DNA of 64,000 bases from an uncultured Pseudovibrio sp. (GTDB taxonomy: Bacteria > Pseudomonadota > Alphaproteobacteria > Rhizobiales > Stappiaceae), in the NCBI GenBank assembly GCA_947496145.1, contig CANMBS010000003.1, positions 186,001 to 250,000 on the forward strand, read 5' to 3'. The stretch's first letter is position 1; every line of letters begins with the position of its first letter. Shown in pieces: positions 45,302 to 56,204 of the stretch. Made by a program: the position numbers and the translations under genes. A model generated the notes under the pieces. The model had not been told where the DNA came from. It saw only the letters and a program-made list of their open reading frames with translations, and made no database searches.

Positions 45302-46762
45302 ATGGGATTCCCCAAAGCCAATCGAGGTTTTTTGAGTGCCTGTGTCGTTGACACAAATCGCGTCGAGGCTCGTAAAACCAGCAGTGCTTTGTCAAAGCAT
45401 GTGACCTGCGGACAGCCTGCCCATGTCCTGAGCAGTAAAGAGCATGCGGTTGCCTTTTTGCAGCATACTCCGGTGAACATTGCCATTGTGGATCTGGAAT
45501 GCATTGGCGGCGAAGTCGAACTTGCTGAGATTGTGGCTGCTGCCCCGCGTGCTGTGCTGATTGCGGTAAGCGCGAAAGGCTCAGTGAGCCGGGCCATGAA
45601 CGCCATGCGCAACGGCGCGCATGATTTTCTGACCAAGCCTTATACAAATGAGATGCTCATTGAAAAGCTTGAGGCGCATCTTGGAGTTTTCAAGTCCTCC
45701 GGTTCCTCTTCTTCTCCATCAGTACCTGTTGAGGCGAAAACTCCGGTTGCAAGCAATGTGAGCAGCAACAAGTCTGTGCCAACTCAGTTTGAAGGGTTTG
45801 TTGGATCTTCCAGTCGCATGCAGAGCGTGTATGGACAGATCAAGCGGATGGCGACCTCCAGTGCTCCGGCGTTCATTACCGGGGAATCAGGCACGGGCAA
45901 GGAGCTGTGTGCACAGGCTTTGCATACGCGCTCGGCCCGAAAGGCTGGTCCTTTTGTCGCAATTAACTGCGGTGCAATTCCAGCGAACCTGATGGAATCT
46001 GAAATCTTTGGTCATGCACGCGGTGCCTTTACCGGAGCGGATGAAGCACGGGCTGGCGCGGCGGAGCTTGCGGACGGCGGCACGCTGTTTCTTGATGAAA
46101 TCGGTGAGATGGAGCTGTGCCTGCAAAGCAAGCTTTTGCGTTTTCTGCAAACAGGTTCCATTCAGCGGGTGGGTGAGCATAAGACACGAGCGCTGGATTT
46201 GCGCGTGATCTGCGCAACAAACCGCGACCCGAAGACAGAGATTGCAGCTGGCAGGTTCCGGGAAGACCTGTTCTATCGCCTGCACGTCCTGCCGATCCAC
46301 CTGCCTGCATTGAGGGACCGGCGGGAGGACATTACCGCTCTGGCCCAAACATTTCTGAAGACGTATGCGGCTGAAGAAAATCGTGGTTTTCTGCGCTTTT
46401 CCAACTGCGCTGAAGCGCTTTTGCTGCAATACAACTGGCCCGGAAATGTGCGCGAGCTGGAAAATGTAATCCGGCAGGTCGTCGTGATGAATGACGGGCG
46501 TGAGGTTACTGAGGCCATGCTGTCACCGCTACTGCGTGACCAGCGTACTCCGGTGTTTTCGGATGTGGCGCTTACGATGCCGGAGCCTAACATGGTCACT
46601 CCACGCAATATTGAGCCATTATGGTTTCAGGAAAAGCAGATCATCGAGACAACTCTGGAAACGTTTGACGGCAACATTGCCCTTGCTGCTGCGGCTCTTG
46701 AGATCAGTCCTTCCACCATTTATCGCAAGAAGCAATCGTGGGCGGAGCGGGCGAACGGCTAA
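45302..46762 (+). CDS. Sigma-54-dependent activator with receiver domain
   Basis: This 486-residue protein has an N-terminal receiver-like domain (about residues 12-125), a sigma-54 AAA+ domain with Walker A GESGTGKE near residue 196 and the sigma-54-contact loop GAFTGA at about 241, and a Fis-type helix-turn-helix (NIALAAAALEISPSTIYRKK) at the C-terminus. The receiver keeps the phospho-acceptor Asp (AIVDLE), Ser and Lys (TKPY), but the acidic pair reads VVDT with one acid. Length and domain order are NtrC-like. A cognate kinase is not adjacent. Targets are not known; the exported protein downstream is a candidate. Confidence 0.92.
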   Translation: MGFPKANRGFLSACVVDTNRVEARKTSSALSKHVTCGQPAHVLSSKEHAVAFLQHTPVNIAIVDLECIGGEVELAEIVAAAPRAVLIAVSAKGSVSRAMNAMRNGAHDFLTKPYTNEMLIEKLEAHLGVFKSSGSSSSPSVPVEAKTPVASNVSSNKSVPTQFEGFVGSSSRMQSVYGQIKRMATSSAPAFITGESGTGKELCAQALHTRSARKAGPFVAINCGAIPANLMESEIFGHARGAFTGADEARAGAAELADGGTLFLDEIGEMELCLQSKLLRFLQTGSIQRVGEHKTRALDLRVICATNRDPKTEIAAGRFREDLFYRLHVLPIHLPALRDRREDITALAQTFLKTYAAEENRGFLRFSNCAEALLLQYNWPGNVRELENVIRQVVVMNDGREVTEAMLSPLLRDQRTPVFSDVALTMPEPNMVTPRNIEPLWFQEKQIIETTLETFDGNIALAAAALEISPSTIYRKKQSWAERANG

Positions 46763-46933
46763 GGGCCTATGACAATTGCTTAACCATTGCATGGGGAATG
46801 CAGGTGCAACGCAATTCTAAGCTCCCTCAGGACCTGAGCCAGTATTGTCTCCCTCAGATTTAAGAGTTATACCACCGCCAAGAATCGGGTGAGTGCCACA
46901 GATTTGTCATTTGTTGGCTTCAGGGGGCGTAAA

Positions 46934-47506
46934 ATGCCATTTACAATGAAACGGATGACAGCCGCTAAGGTTGCAGGCTGCTCCATTTTTGTGACGACTT
47001 TGTTGGGAAGCGCCGCATCCGCAGCAGATATGAGCGCCGTAAGCGCTGAGTTTGTGGCAGCAAAGCAGGTCTATGAAGCTGCCTGGGAACAGCAGCCGCT
47101 TGCATTTACAGCTGCTACGTTCATCGCATTGCCTGCGAAAAGTTATGGAGCTTACACGGCTTTGGAGCGTGCAGAGTTTCAAGCTGACGATCCGCTGATC
47201 GTGTATGCTGAGCCTGTGGGATTTGCTCATAAAGATATTGGCGGCAAATATGCGATTGACCTGAGCGTTGATTTTGAGCTGCGAAACACCACAGGTCAGG
47301 TGCTTGCTTCTGAACAGGCGTTTACAACGCTCCACTCTGAGAGCGTTGCCAAGCTGCGTGAGTACCAGAGTTCTCTGAGCTTCAACCTTAAAGGGCTGCA
47401 AGCAGGTGAGTATGTGCTGAAGGTTCAGTTCAACGATGAAAACTCTGAAAAATCAGGTGGTTTTGAACTTCCGTTTTCCATGGAAGGCGCAGTTCTTCAG
47501 AACTGA
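46934..47506 (+). CDS. Exported protein of unknown function
   Basis: This 190-residue protein has a signal peptide with cleavage after AASAA (about residue 30) and a mature part with a helical beginning followed by alternating strands (YAIDLSVDFELRNTTGQVL, SLSFNLKGLQAGEYVLKVQF) that suggest a beta-sandwich, immunoglobulin-like C-terminal domain. I do not recognise a family. The ATG at 46934 follows AGGGGGCG. It starts 171 bases after the sigma-54 activator and is closed by its own terminator. Confidence 0.75.
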   Translation: MPFTMKRMTAAKVAGCSIFVTTLLGSAASAADMSAVSAEFVAAKQVYEAAWEQQPLAFTAATFIALPAKSYGAYTALERAEFQADDPLIVYAEPVGFAHKDIGGKYAIDLSVDFELRNTTGQVLASEQAFTTLHSESVAKLREYQSSLSFNLKGLQAGEYVLKVQFNDENSEKSGGFELPFSMEGAVLQN

Positions 47507-47535
47507 CTGACCTCGCATACATTTGATATACAGAG

Positions 47536-47567
47536 AGCTGGCTTTCCTCATGAAGCCAGCTTTTTTA
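47536..47567 (+). terminator. Rho-independent terminator after the exported protein gene
   Basis: A nine-base perfect stem AGCTGGCTT / AAGCCAGCT with an eight-base loop is followed by a run of six T. Confidence 0.95.
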
Positions 47568-47709
47568 TTGCGATTCCATCAAATGCACGCCGGGTGTCAG
47601 CTACCATCAGTTCGTCTAGCCCAGATTGCAATCTTTTGCGAATTACCCCCAATTTCTCGCAGTATCCCTACCATTTTTAGTAGGTCAGAAGATTTTTTTC
47701 GGCTCACTT

Positions 47710-47778
47710 CTTGACTATACGGAGACGTGAAACTACATCATTTCACGGTTGTTAGCACTCTGCCTTTGGGAGTGCTAA
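47710..47778 (+). promoter_or_regulatory. groES: groESL promoter with CIRCE operator
   Basis: The CIRCE element TTAGCACTC-N9-GAGTGCTAA is perfect (47752-47778) and lies about 100 bases upstream of groES; the HrcA repressor binds it at normal temperature. Just upstream, CTTGAC (47710) with TACATC 17 bases after its TTGACT hexamer (47734) gives a plausible vegetative or heat-shock promoter, with CIRCE starting near the expected transcription start. hrcA itself is not in this window. Confidence 0.95.
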
Positions 47779-47881
47779 TGACTGTAGGGCCTTTTGGTCT
47801 TACCCACTCTCTAAGTTTTTTAACCTTCGCGTCCGGGCGTTGCCTAAAAGGGGCGCTCGCGTATGAGAGGAAGAGCCAATT

Positions 47882-48169
47882 ATGAAGTTTCGTCCGCTAC
47901 ACGACCGTGTTGTCGTTCGCCGTATCGAGTCTGAAGAAAAGACTGCTGGTGGCATCATCATTCCAGACACTGCAAAAGAAAAGCCACAGGAAGGCGAAGT
48001 TGTTGCAGTAGGTCCTGGCGCTCGCAAGGACAGCGGTGAGCTGATCGCGATCGACGTTAAAGCTGGTGACCGTGTTCTGTTCGGCAAATGGTCCGGCACT
48101 GAAGTTAAGATCGACGGTGAAGACCTGCTGATCATGAAGGAATCCGACATCATGGGCGTTCTGGCTTAA
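47882..48169 (+). CDS. groES: Co-chaperonin GroES
   Basis: This 95-residue protein forms the heptameric lid of the GroEL cage. It begins [20 protein letters not shown], has the mobile loop [15 protein letters not shown] (about residues 22-36) and the roof region, and ends ESDIMGVLA, all canonical. It is intact, starts after AGAGGAAGAG and is followed by groEL 64 bases later. Control is via the CIRCE operator upstream. Confidence 0.98.
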   Translation: MKFRPLHDRVVVRRIESEEKTAGGIIIPDTAKEKPQEGEVVAVGPGARKDSGELIAIDVKAGDRVLFGKWSGTEVKIDGEDLLIMKESDIMGVLA

Positions 48170-48224
48170 TTTAAAGCCATCGAGCACACCCTCGTTCCTT
48201 CTTTATTTTCAAGATTTTAAGTGA

Positions 48225-49886
<1,662 letters not shown>

Positions 49887-49913
49887 GCCAGGCTTCCATA
49901 AGCTTATGAGAAT

Positions 49914-49944
49914 TAGGGCATCCTTCGGGGTGCCCTTTTTTTGT
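49914..49944 (+). terminator. Rho-independent terminator after groEL
   Basis: Stem AGGGCATCC / GGGTGCCCT with loop TTCG is followed by seven T. It closes the groESL operon. Confidence 0.94.
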
Positions 49945-50145
49945 TGCAGCTATGCTGGCATAATGATGCCCTCCAGGCGATATCTAATGTGATTGAGGGC
50001 GTACCTGAAATGAAAATCAGGTTTACAGATCCAGTCTGGATTGACCTCATTGGGACTTATCGAGTGTCAAAGCAGGCTGGTCTGATGCAGTGAGATGGGG
50101 AGAGGACGCGCGCGCCCTTTAAGAAGACTTATTTCACCAGCCTGT

Positions 50146-51111
50146 CTAAGGCTGGAAAGCACCTATCATATTGTATATTGCCAGTTTCTGATGTTCTCGT
50201 GCATACATTGCCCGAAGCGGGAAGTATTCTTCACCTGCTATCATCTGGTATTGCGCAACACTGACCCCATTTATTGTTTGTCCGGGATCATAGATCTGAT
50301 CCCGCGCACTCAGGTTTAACAGATTGTCCCAAATTGTCGTTCCGGTGACGCCATTTACTGTTGGCACGTTATGCTCATAGTAGTCAGCAAGCGCGGTGGT
50401 GAGTATGAGAGCATGACCGGGGTGTATTCTGTGGTAGTCATCCGGGATCAGATTCAGGCTGTTGCGATACCCGTTGCCAGTTGCCTGAGCCTGAGCAACC
50501 TGATTTGCATCAATGCGAAAGTCTCTCAGCTCTAACGGCCTGTACATCCCTTCATAGGCACGTCTGCCAAACCCGGAACCCCATCCAGAATGCTTGTGCG
50601 CCCAAAATGTACCCGTCAGCTCGCCTTCATTCACGTAAACCACTCGCGTAGGCCCACTGACATTTTTGTTCAGGTTTGCATTTCGCAGCTGATCCGTTGA
50701 TAAAGTCTGAGCTTCAGCTGTAAGGTCTGTCAGGGTGTTGTTTATGGTGCCGTGCGTGACTCCAAGCCTTACGAAAACATAGTATTTACTTTTATATATG
50801 ACACCTTCGACCTGCTCGGTGTTATACTTCAGGTCTGATCTGAGAGCGGTGGATGGCAAGCCTGCTACAGCAAAGTAAAGGCGGCAGGAACGCTCAGTTA
50901 CGGCAAAACCAGCCTCATGCAATGGCCGCAACCTGCAAGACCAGTATGAGTCGGCGGTATCATCTGCAAAATACGTGCTGGGAAGCTGGCCCGCACTGAA
51001 GTTCAGTTCCTGATTATAGTCGCTTTGTGCAGCTTCAGCGTCATAACGGATTGTACCAAAACAGCGGTTGTTCGCAGTGATCAGGTTAAGAGTTGGATCA
51101 GTTGCCGGCAT
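50146..51111 (-). CDS. Orphan protein of unknown function
   Basis: This 321-residue protein has no signal peptide or membrane segment and matches no family that I know. It is Asn, Gly, Tyr and Thr rich, with segments such as GTFWAHKHSGWGSGFGRRAY and GEEYFPLRAMYAREHQKLAI. His and Tyr near HPGHALILTTALADYYEHN are notable. The composition and repeated Asn-Gly/Thr turns would suit an extracellular or structural, phage-tail-like or toxin-like protein, but this is only impression. The ATG at 51111 follows GGAGGGAAC, a strong site; the open frame reaches to 51150. It sits alone between groESL and a sugar porter with large gaps on both sides (259 and 582 bases), which suggests recent acquisition. Confidence 0.75.
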   Translation of the reverse strand: MPATDPTLNLITANNRCFGTIRYDAEAAQSDYNQELNFSAGQLPSTYFADDTADSYWSCRLRPLHEAGFAVTERSCRLYFAVAGLPSTALRSDLKYNTEQVEGVIYKSKYYVFVRLGVTHGTINNTLTDLTAEAQTLSTDQLRNANLNKNVSGPTRVVYVNEGELTGTFWAHKHSGWGSGFGRRAYEGMYRPLELRDFRIDANQVAQAQATGNGYRNSLNLIPDDYHRIHPGHALILTTALADYYEHNVPTVNGVTGTTIWDNLLNLSARDQIYDPGQTINGVSVAQYQMIAGEEYFPLRAMYAREHQKLAIYNMIGAFQP

Positions 51112-51693
51112 GTTCCCTCCAAAAGAGTTTCCATAGTCGGACGACGTCACTAAAACCGACCATTTTTTATTGGACGGGCTGACCTGAAATTTGTGAGGGA
51201 CATAAGAGCTGAATTAGCACCAGAATATTTGCTGGGAAGAATGCGAGCGAGCAGGTTGAGATAAACAATCTTATCCCCCTCTCCTAAAACTACGGCATAC
51301 TGTTTTCAGGTTCACGCATTCGGGCAACTGGGGGAACGTCCCCCAGATTGGTGTGAGCCGGACGGAGCTACTGTAAAGGGTAACGCACTTTGCAGCGGGT
51401 TCGTGGAGGTTCCCCTTTCGCCAACAGTGTTGAGGGATAGCGGATGTCCGGTCAAACCAAAGGGCGCCAGCACTGAGAACTGAGGCTTTCCAACGGTCTT
51501 AGCTCTTCCAAGTGTCTTTTGGACCTTGGCCTTAGCCTCCTGCAAAAACGTCCGGGCAAGGCAAATAGCCAATGCCGAAGAAACTTATTTACTCATACTG
51601 CGCAGGCATTGCCTGCTTGCCTTGCCCACCTCGTATCCGGGCTTCTTACATATTCAACGCTGCATGGGATGCCATGTGGTGCTTTTGGTGCTG
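51112..51693. other. Long intergenic region upstream of the orphan gene
   Basis: About 580 bases lack a convincing gene. The right part (51300-51680) is less AT-rich and contains a stem CTGGGGG-AACGT-CCCCCAG (51328-51346). A minus-strand open frame of 86 codons (51312-51572) and two plus-strand frames overlap here, but none has a family, a good start site or coherent composition. It may be a decayed gene or an unannotated RNA. Confidence 0.4.
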
Positions 51694-53076
51694 TCATTCA
51701 CCGAGGATCGATCCGCCCGCGATGCCACGCTTGTGGAACAGGGCATAGATGTCTTCCAGAGAAACGCCTTTGGTTTCTGGCGCACGGCGGACAGCGTAGA
51801 TGGTGCCAATAAAGCAACAGATGCCGAAGAAGCCGAAAATTTCCGTAATTGAGAACAGTTCGTTGAATTTGGGGAAAACGAAGACCACCAGAAATGTAAA
51901 GACCCAGTTGACTGTTACTGCAATGACCATGCCTTTTGCACGCAGGTAGTTTGGGAAGACCTCGGACATGTACACCCATGGCAAAGGCCCCATGGAAAGG
52001 GAATAGGAAATTACATAGAGGCAAAGCCCTGAAACTGACAGGGCGGTGCCTATGCCATCGCCCATCAGGACGCCTCCAACGAGCAGGAACTGAGAAAAGC
52101 CACAGGCGGGCAAACCATAAACCATCAGTGGCCTTCGGCCTACGCGGTCAATCAGGAGCAGGCTTGCGGCGGCGGCAAGGGCGAGTGCTGAACCGAGGCC
52201 AACAGTGGCAGATAGCCGGCTTGCCTGAGCAGAAAAGCCCAGATCACCAAAGAGCTCAGGGGCGTACAAAATGACAGCATTGATGCCGCTGAGTTGCTGG
52301 AACAGGAAGGTAAAGACGCAGAAACTGGTGATAGGCCGATTTCTTGGATTGATCAGGTCGAGCCATCCGCCCTTCTGATCGGCAACTTCGGCAAGGTCCT
52401 GTTCGATCTTTTTGACGTTGCCCTTGATCCATTCTTCAGACCGTTCCGGCTCGATGGTTTGAAAAACGGTTTGTGCTTCCTTCGACCGTCTCGCCATGAC
52501 AAGCCAGCGCGGGCTTTCCGGGGCGCGCCAGATACCATAGAGCAGAAGAGCTGCGGGAATGGCTGAAAGAAGGAACATAAACTGCCAGCGATTGACGGTT
52601 TCAGCGTTGTAATCAAGATCGAGCGTTATCAGATTAGAGAGATAACCAATGAGAACACCGAAGGAGATCATAAACTGGAAGGCTCCCAGCAACCGCCCGC
52701 GAATTTTCCTCGGTGCGATCTCTGAGACATATTGAGGGCCAGCCATGGACGATAAACCAATGCCTGCCCCTATGAGGGAGCGGGCGAAGATCAGGAGATA
52801 AAGGTCTTGCGCTATGGCTGACAGGCCAGCACCTGTGATGAAAAGCATGGCTGAAATCATGACAGTGTGCCGCCTGCCAAACCTGTCACTGAGGTACGCA
52901 CTCAGGTAAGCACCTATCAGACCGCCAATAGACAAGGCAGCAACGAGCAGACCGCCTTCATAGGCTGAGAACTGGAATTCTGCCCGGATAGGTTCATAGG
53001 CCCCGGCGATCACGCCTTCGTTGTAGCCATAAAGCAAACCACAAAGTACTGCGATGCACGCCAGAAGGATAATCAT
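51694..53076 (-). CDS. Sugar porter (MFS, SP family)
   Basis: This 460-residue membrane protein has 12 helices and the sugar-porter signatures SDRFGRRHT (loop 2-3), PESPRWLVM (after helix 6), QQLSGINAVILYAPELF (helix 7, hexose contact), DRVGRRPLM (loop 8-9) and PETKGVSLED at the C-terminus. It resembles XylE/GalP-type sugar:proton symporters. The ATG follows CAGGAGAGCCT. A transported sugar is not identifiable. It lies alone; no catabolic genes are adjacent, although a PQQ-type sugar dehydrogenase is 1.5 kb away. Confidence 0.93.
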   Translation of the reverse strand: MIILLACIAVLCGLLYGYNEGVIAGAYEPIRAEFQFSAYEGGLLVAALSIGGLIGAYLSAYLSDRFGRRHTVMISAMLFITGAGLSAIAQDLYLLIFARSLIGAGIGLSSMAGPQYVSEIAPRKIRGRLLGAFQFMISFGVLIGYLSNLITLDLDYNAETVNRWQFMFLLSAIPAALLLYGIWRAPESPRWLVMARRSKEAQTVFQTIEPERSEEWIKGNVKKIEQDLAEVADQKGGWLDLINPRNRPITSFCVFTFLFQQLSGINAVILYAPELFGDLGFSAQASRLSATVGLGSALALAAAASLLLIDRVGRRPLMVYGLPACGFSQFLLVGGVLMGDGIGTALSVSGLCLYVISYSLSMGPLPWVYMSEVFPNYLRAKGMVIAVTVNWVFTFLVVFVFPKFNELFSITEIFGFFGICCFIGTIYAVRRAPETKGVSLEDIYALFHKRGIAGGSILGE

Positions 53077-53265
53077 AGGCTCTCCTGTTACAGACCTATG
53101 GCAGAGTATAAGGGGCAGACCCTAACCAACCGGAGGGTGCGGCAAAGTGAATTGGAGCATTTTTTGAAATCTACCATAAGGGTTTATCAGACTAGCAGAT
53201 TTTATTATGTGGTCTTATACAAGCGGGAACAGGTTCATTTTGTCATCACCGATCAGGATCTTTAA

Positions 53266-53733
53266 ATGATTGTTCTTCAGGATTTTCCAGCCTCACGCTT
53301 TGAGGAGTTTCAACTGGCCTCGGTTTATGAGTACGCTCAGGATCTGGTTACAAACCGTGGTATGGAAGAACAGGCTGCCGTCGCCCAAGCCCAGGAAGGC
53401 ATACACAAGGCGTTTCCAGAGGGAAAGAGTACGGATAAGAACAAGCTGCTCAGCATTTTGAAGCAGACAGAAGAGAGTGAAACTGAGATCGGCTATGTGT
53501 GGTACGCACTTCAGGAAGATAACTCAGCTTTTATTTTTGACTTCCTCATTTACTCTGAACACCGTGGCAAAGGGTATGCTTCCAAAGCTCTTGAAGCATT
53601 GCATGAAACCCTGAGAGGCCAGGGACTGACCCGCATCGGCCTTCGGGTTGCCCCGGACAATCAGGCAGCTATCAAAGCTTATTACAGAGCCGGTTTCAAT
53701 GTGACGGGCTGGAACATGTCGAGCAACCTCTAG
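53266..53733 (+). CDS. GNAT-family N-acetyltransferase
   Basis: This 155-residue protein has a helical N-terminus (YEYAQDLVTNRGMEEQAAVA), the central strands GYVWYALQEDNSAFIFDFLIY and the acetyl-CoA loop EHRGKGYASKALEALHETL (RGKGYA, Q/RxxGxG/A form), then GLRVAPDNQAAIKAYYRAGFNV. All GNAT motifs (A and B) are present, so it should be active. Substrate unknown. The ATG at 53266 was chosen; an upstream GGATC is weak as a ribosome site. Confidence 0.9.
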   Translation: MIVLQDFPASRFEEFQLASVYEYAQDLVTNRGMEEQAAVAQAQEGIHKAFPEGKSTDKNKLLSILKQTEESETEIGYVWYALQEDNSAFIFDFLIYSEHRGKGYASKALEALHETLRGQGLTRIGLRVAPDNQAAIKAYYRAGFNVTGWNMSSNL

Positions 53734-53839
53734 TGCTCTCAATCACTAACATTTTGTTGATGTGACTTCATTTCCATGTCCAACCAGCGGCAGTTATATT
53801 TTGCAAATACCACTGTCTGATCTGATTTAAGGACAAAAG

Positions 53840-54469
53840 ATGATCGCACGCTCCGCTGTAAAAGCCCTTGCTATTTTGCCTTTGCTTTATGCTGTGAACC
53901 AGCCTGCCCAAGCTGCTAAACCTGAGACCGCAATCTTCGCAGGTGGCTGTTTCTGGTGCATTGAATCTGACTTTGACAAGATTGATGGCGTTTTAGAGAC
54001 CACCTCGGGATACACAGGCGGACGCTCTGCCAATCCAACCTATAAGCAGGTCTCGGCGGGCGGCACAGGTCATATCGAAGCGCTGGAAGTGAAATATGAT
54101 CCGGCAAAAGTGAGCTACGAGGAGCTGCTGACTGCCTTTTGGCATTCAGTCGACCCAACAGATGCTGGTGGTCAGTTTTGTGATCGCGGCGAAAGTTATC
54201 AGACAACCATTTTCGCAGTAACACCTGAGCAATTGAAGGCAGCGAAAGCCTCAAAGAAAGCTCTTGGTAAATCTGGTGAGCTGCGCAATCCGGTTGTAAC
54301 GCCCATCCGAACGGCCTCTGAGTTTTATGATGCTGAGGATTATCACCAGAACTACTACGAGAAGAACCCGCTGCGCTACAAATTCTACCGCTACCGGTGC
54401 GGTCGCGACCAGCGAGTGAAGCAGGTTTGGGGCGCTAACGCTTACAAAGGTATCCCCGGTAAGCACTGA
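53840..54469 (+). CDS. msrA: Exported peptide-methionine (S)-S-oxide reductase MsrA
   Basis: This 209-residue enzyme repairs oxidised methionine. The active site GCFWC is near residue 37 and the rest (TTSGYTGGRSANPTYKQV, HWHS-like FWHSVDPTDAGGQFCDRG, EDYHQNYYEKNP) is complete. A signal peptide (ALAILPLLYAVNQPAQA) precedes it, so it acts in the periplasm rather than in the cytosol. The start ATG at 53840 follows AAGGAC. A terminator closes the gene. Confidence 0.95.
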   Translation: MIARSAVKALAILPLLYAVNQPAQAAKPETAIFAGGCFWCIESDFDKIDGVLETTSGYTGGRSANPTYKQVSAGGTGHIEALEVKYDPAKVSYEELLTAFWHSVDPTDAGGQFCDRGESYQTTIFAVTPEQLKAAKASKKALGKSGELRNPVVTPIRTASEFYDAEDYHQNYYEKNPLRYKFYRYRCGRDQRVKQVWGANAYKGIPGKH

Positions 54470-54491
54470 TGCGCTATCATCATTGACAGGC

Positions 54492-54519
54492 AGACCAGAA
54501 GAAACTTTCTGGTCTTTGT
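54492..54519 (+). terminator. Terminator hairpin after msrA
   Basis: Nine-base perfect stem AGACCAGAA / TTCTGGTCT with loop GAAACT, followed by TTGTCT. The T-tract is short. Confidence 0.75.
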
Positions 54520-54529
54520 CTGAGGCGAC

Positions 54530-54633
54530 TAAAGCAGTTCGCGTTTAAGTTGAAGCGCTTGATCTGCTTTAGCTTTTGTTTTTGCGTATCTTTATCTGAA
54601 AACCGGTGTCCACTTTTCAGAGATACACTTTAG
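54530..54633. repeat. Dispersed two-hairpin repeat, copy 1
   Basis: This 104-bp element is nearly identical to one at 56736-56838. It has two parts. The first is bounded by TAAAGCAG / CTGCTTTA with an inner GCGTTT / AAGCGC stem. The second has nested pairs GTATCT / AGATAC and CTGAAAA / TTTTCAG around ACCGG. The right end overlaps the stop codon of the sugar dehydrogenase gene, so it may end that transcript. It looks like a rhizobial intergenic mosaic or REP-like element. Confidence 0.85.
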
Positions 54634-55874
54634 TCTTCCTGATAGGACATACGGTATATGCCGCCTGCTGAATCATCGGAGATCAACAAAGAACCGTCGC
54701 CCAGTTCAACCACATCAACAGGACGGCCAAGGTAGGTTCCCTGACTATCTATCCAGCCTGTCGCGACAATGCTGGGAACGCCTGCTTCTTCTTTTTCGTT
54801 AACAGGGACGAAAATAACACGTGCTCCGATTGGGACGGAACGGTCCCATGAGCCATGCTGAGCAATAAAGACGCCGCCCTTGTACTCCTCAGGGAACATG
54901 TCCCCCTGATAAAAAGTCATACCAAGGCTTGCGGCGTGCGCCTGAAGCTCCACTTCGGGATTAATAACACCGCTTGGTATGGGATCGTTAATGTAAGCTA
55001 CTGTGCGCACGGTGCCGCCGCCGTACCAAGGGAAGCCATAGTTTTTACCGGGCTGCGTGCCTTTGTTCAGCTCTTCAGGCGGGATGTCGTCGCCCATGCC
55101 ATCCACCTGATTGTCTGTGAACCACAGATTGCCGGAGACGGGGTGAAAGTCCATCCCGACTGAGTTTCTGATCCCTGTGGCGTAAATCTGACGGTCCATT
55201 CCATCTGCGTTGATGGAGATAATTCCGCCAATGCCAAGGCTTTCGTAGAGTTTCAGTTTCATTTTGGGCGGGACATTGTAGGGCTGCCCGAGAGAAATGT
55301 AGATACGCCCGTCCGGGCGCTGCACACACACTCGGGCGGAATGATTGTAGCTTTCTTCCCCCGGAGGAATGAGCATGCCCTGCCCGACCAGAACCTTCAT
55401 TTCGGGCTGGCCCTGCTCTTTGTTTTCCAGCGCATTGGGGAAACCTAAGACACGGTTCTGCTCAGCAAGAATGAGTGTGCCATCCTTCGTGAAGCACACC
55501 CCATTGGGGATGATGAAAGACTGATCTGGTGCGAACTGGCGAACTTCCTTCGCTTTTCTGGTGGCCTCATCCTGTGTGATAACCCAGACCCTGTCAGTGG
55601 TCGTGCCAACAAAGACAGTTTTGCCGTCAGCAGCGACGGCCATGTGGCGAGCATCGGGTACTGCTGCATAAGGTTCGATACGAAACCCTTCAGGCATTAC
55701 AACAGCTTGAGTGTTGTCCTTCAGGGTTTTCAGGTCTGCTGCTGTCTGGGGTTCAAACTCCGTTTCAACACCACCGACCATTTGCGTTGTTGTTGCAGCC
55801 AATGCACTGGAAAGGAGGAAGGCGAATACACACCCTGCAAGACCACATTGAAGAGCCGTTTTTTCAGTGTGCAT
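54630..55874 (-). CDS. Exported PQQ-dependent sugar dehydrogenase-like protein (sorbosone dehydrogenase family)
   Basis: This 414-residue protein has a signal peptide (CGLAGCVFAFLLSSALA) and a beta-propeller of the GDH/sorbosone dehydrogenase family: GFRIEPYAAVPDARHMAVA near the start, then NHSARVCVQRPDGRIYISLGQ, ATGIRNSVGMDFHPVSGNLWFTDN and HGSWDRSVPIGARVIF, whose Arg and His positions line the PQQ and calcium site. It would oxidise sugars or aldehydes in the periplasm and pass electrons to the quinone pool. No pqq biosynthesis genes lie in the window. Substrate is not known. The terminal TAA is inside a dispersed repeat. Confidence 0.88.
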   Translation of the reverse strand: MHTEKTALQCGLAGCVFAFLLSSALAATTTQMVGGVETEFEPQTAADLKTLKDNTQAVVMPEGFRIEPYAAVPDARHMAVAADGKTVFVGTTTDRVWVITQDEATRKAKEVRQFAPDQSFIIPNGVCFTKDGTLILAEQNRVLGFPNALENKEQGQPEMKVLVGQGMLIPPGEESYNHSARVCVQRPDGRIYISLGQPYNVPPKMKLKLYESLGIGGIISINADGMDRQIYATGIRNSVGMDFHPVSGNLWFTDNQVDGMGDDIPPEELNKGTQPGKNYGFPWYGGGTVRTVAYINDPIPSGVINPEVELQAHAASLGMTFYQGDMFPEEYKGGVFIAQHGSWDRSVPIGARVIFVPVNEKEEAGVPSIVATGWIDSQGTYLGRPVDVVELGDGSLLISDDSAGGIYRMSYQED

Positions 55875-56204
55875 TATTATCCTCCGTGAAGCAATTTGCG
55901 CTCATCTGCGTTATGTGCTTTTGAGCGCACACTATGCTCAGTTTTAAAGAGTTAGATAATACTCAGATATGACAGAAAAGCTGTTTATGGGACCACAAAA
56001 ATTGCAGGTATTCCCTTAGCGGAAGGTGCGCGTTGTGATGCTAAACTGTGACACGCGCCAGTTTGAAAGTGTGGACAACAAACAAAGGAAAGGTGCTTAC
56101 TTGCTTTTGCCTCATTTTCGTGCAAAATCCTGCGCATCATCAAGAGAAGGGCTGGCGCCCTCGCCAACCTGCCTGACCGGGCAAGGTGGTCTCCGCCACA
56201 AGGG
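55875..56204. other. Intergenic region upstream of the sugar dehydrogenase gene
   Basis: About 330 bases hold the promoter of the leftward dehydrogenase gene. I see no further gene; a minus-strand frame at 55985-56251 has no start site and an improbable composition. Confidence 0.35.
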
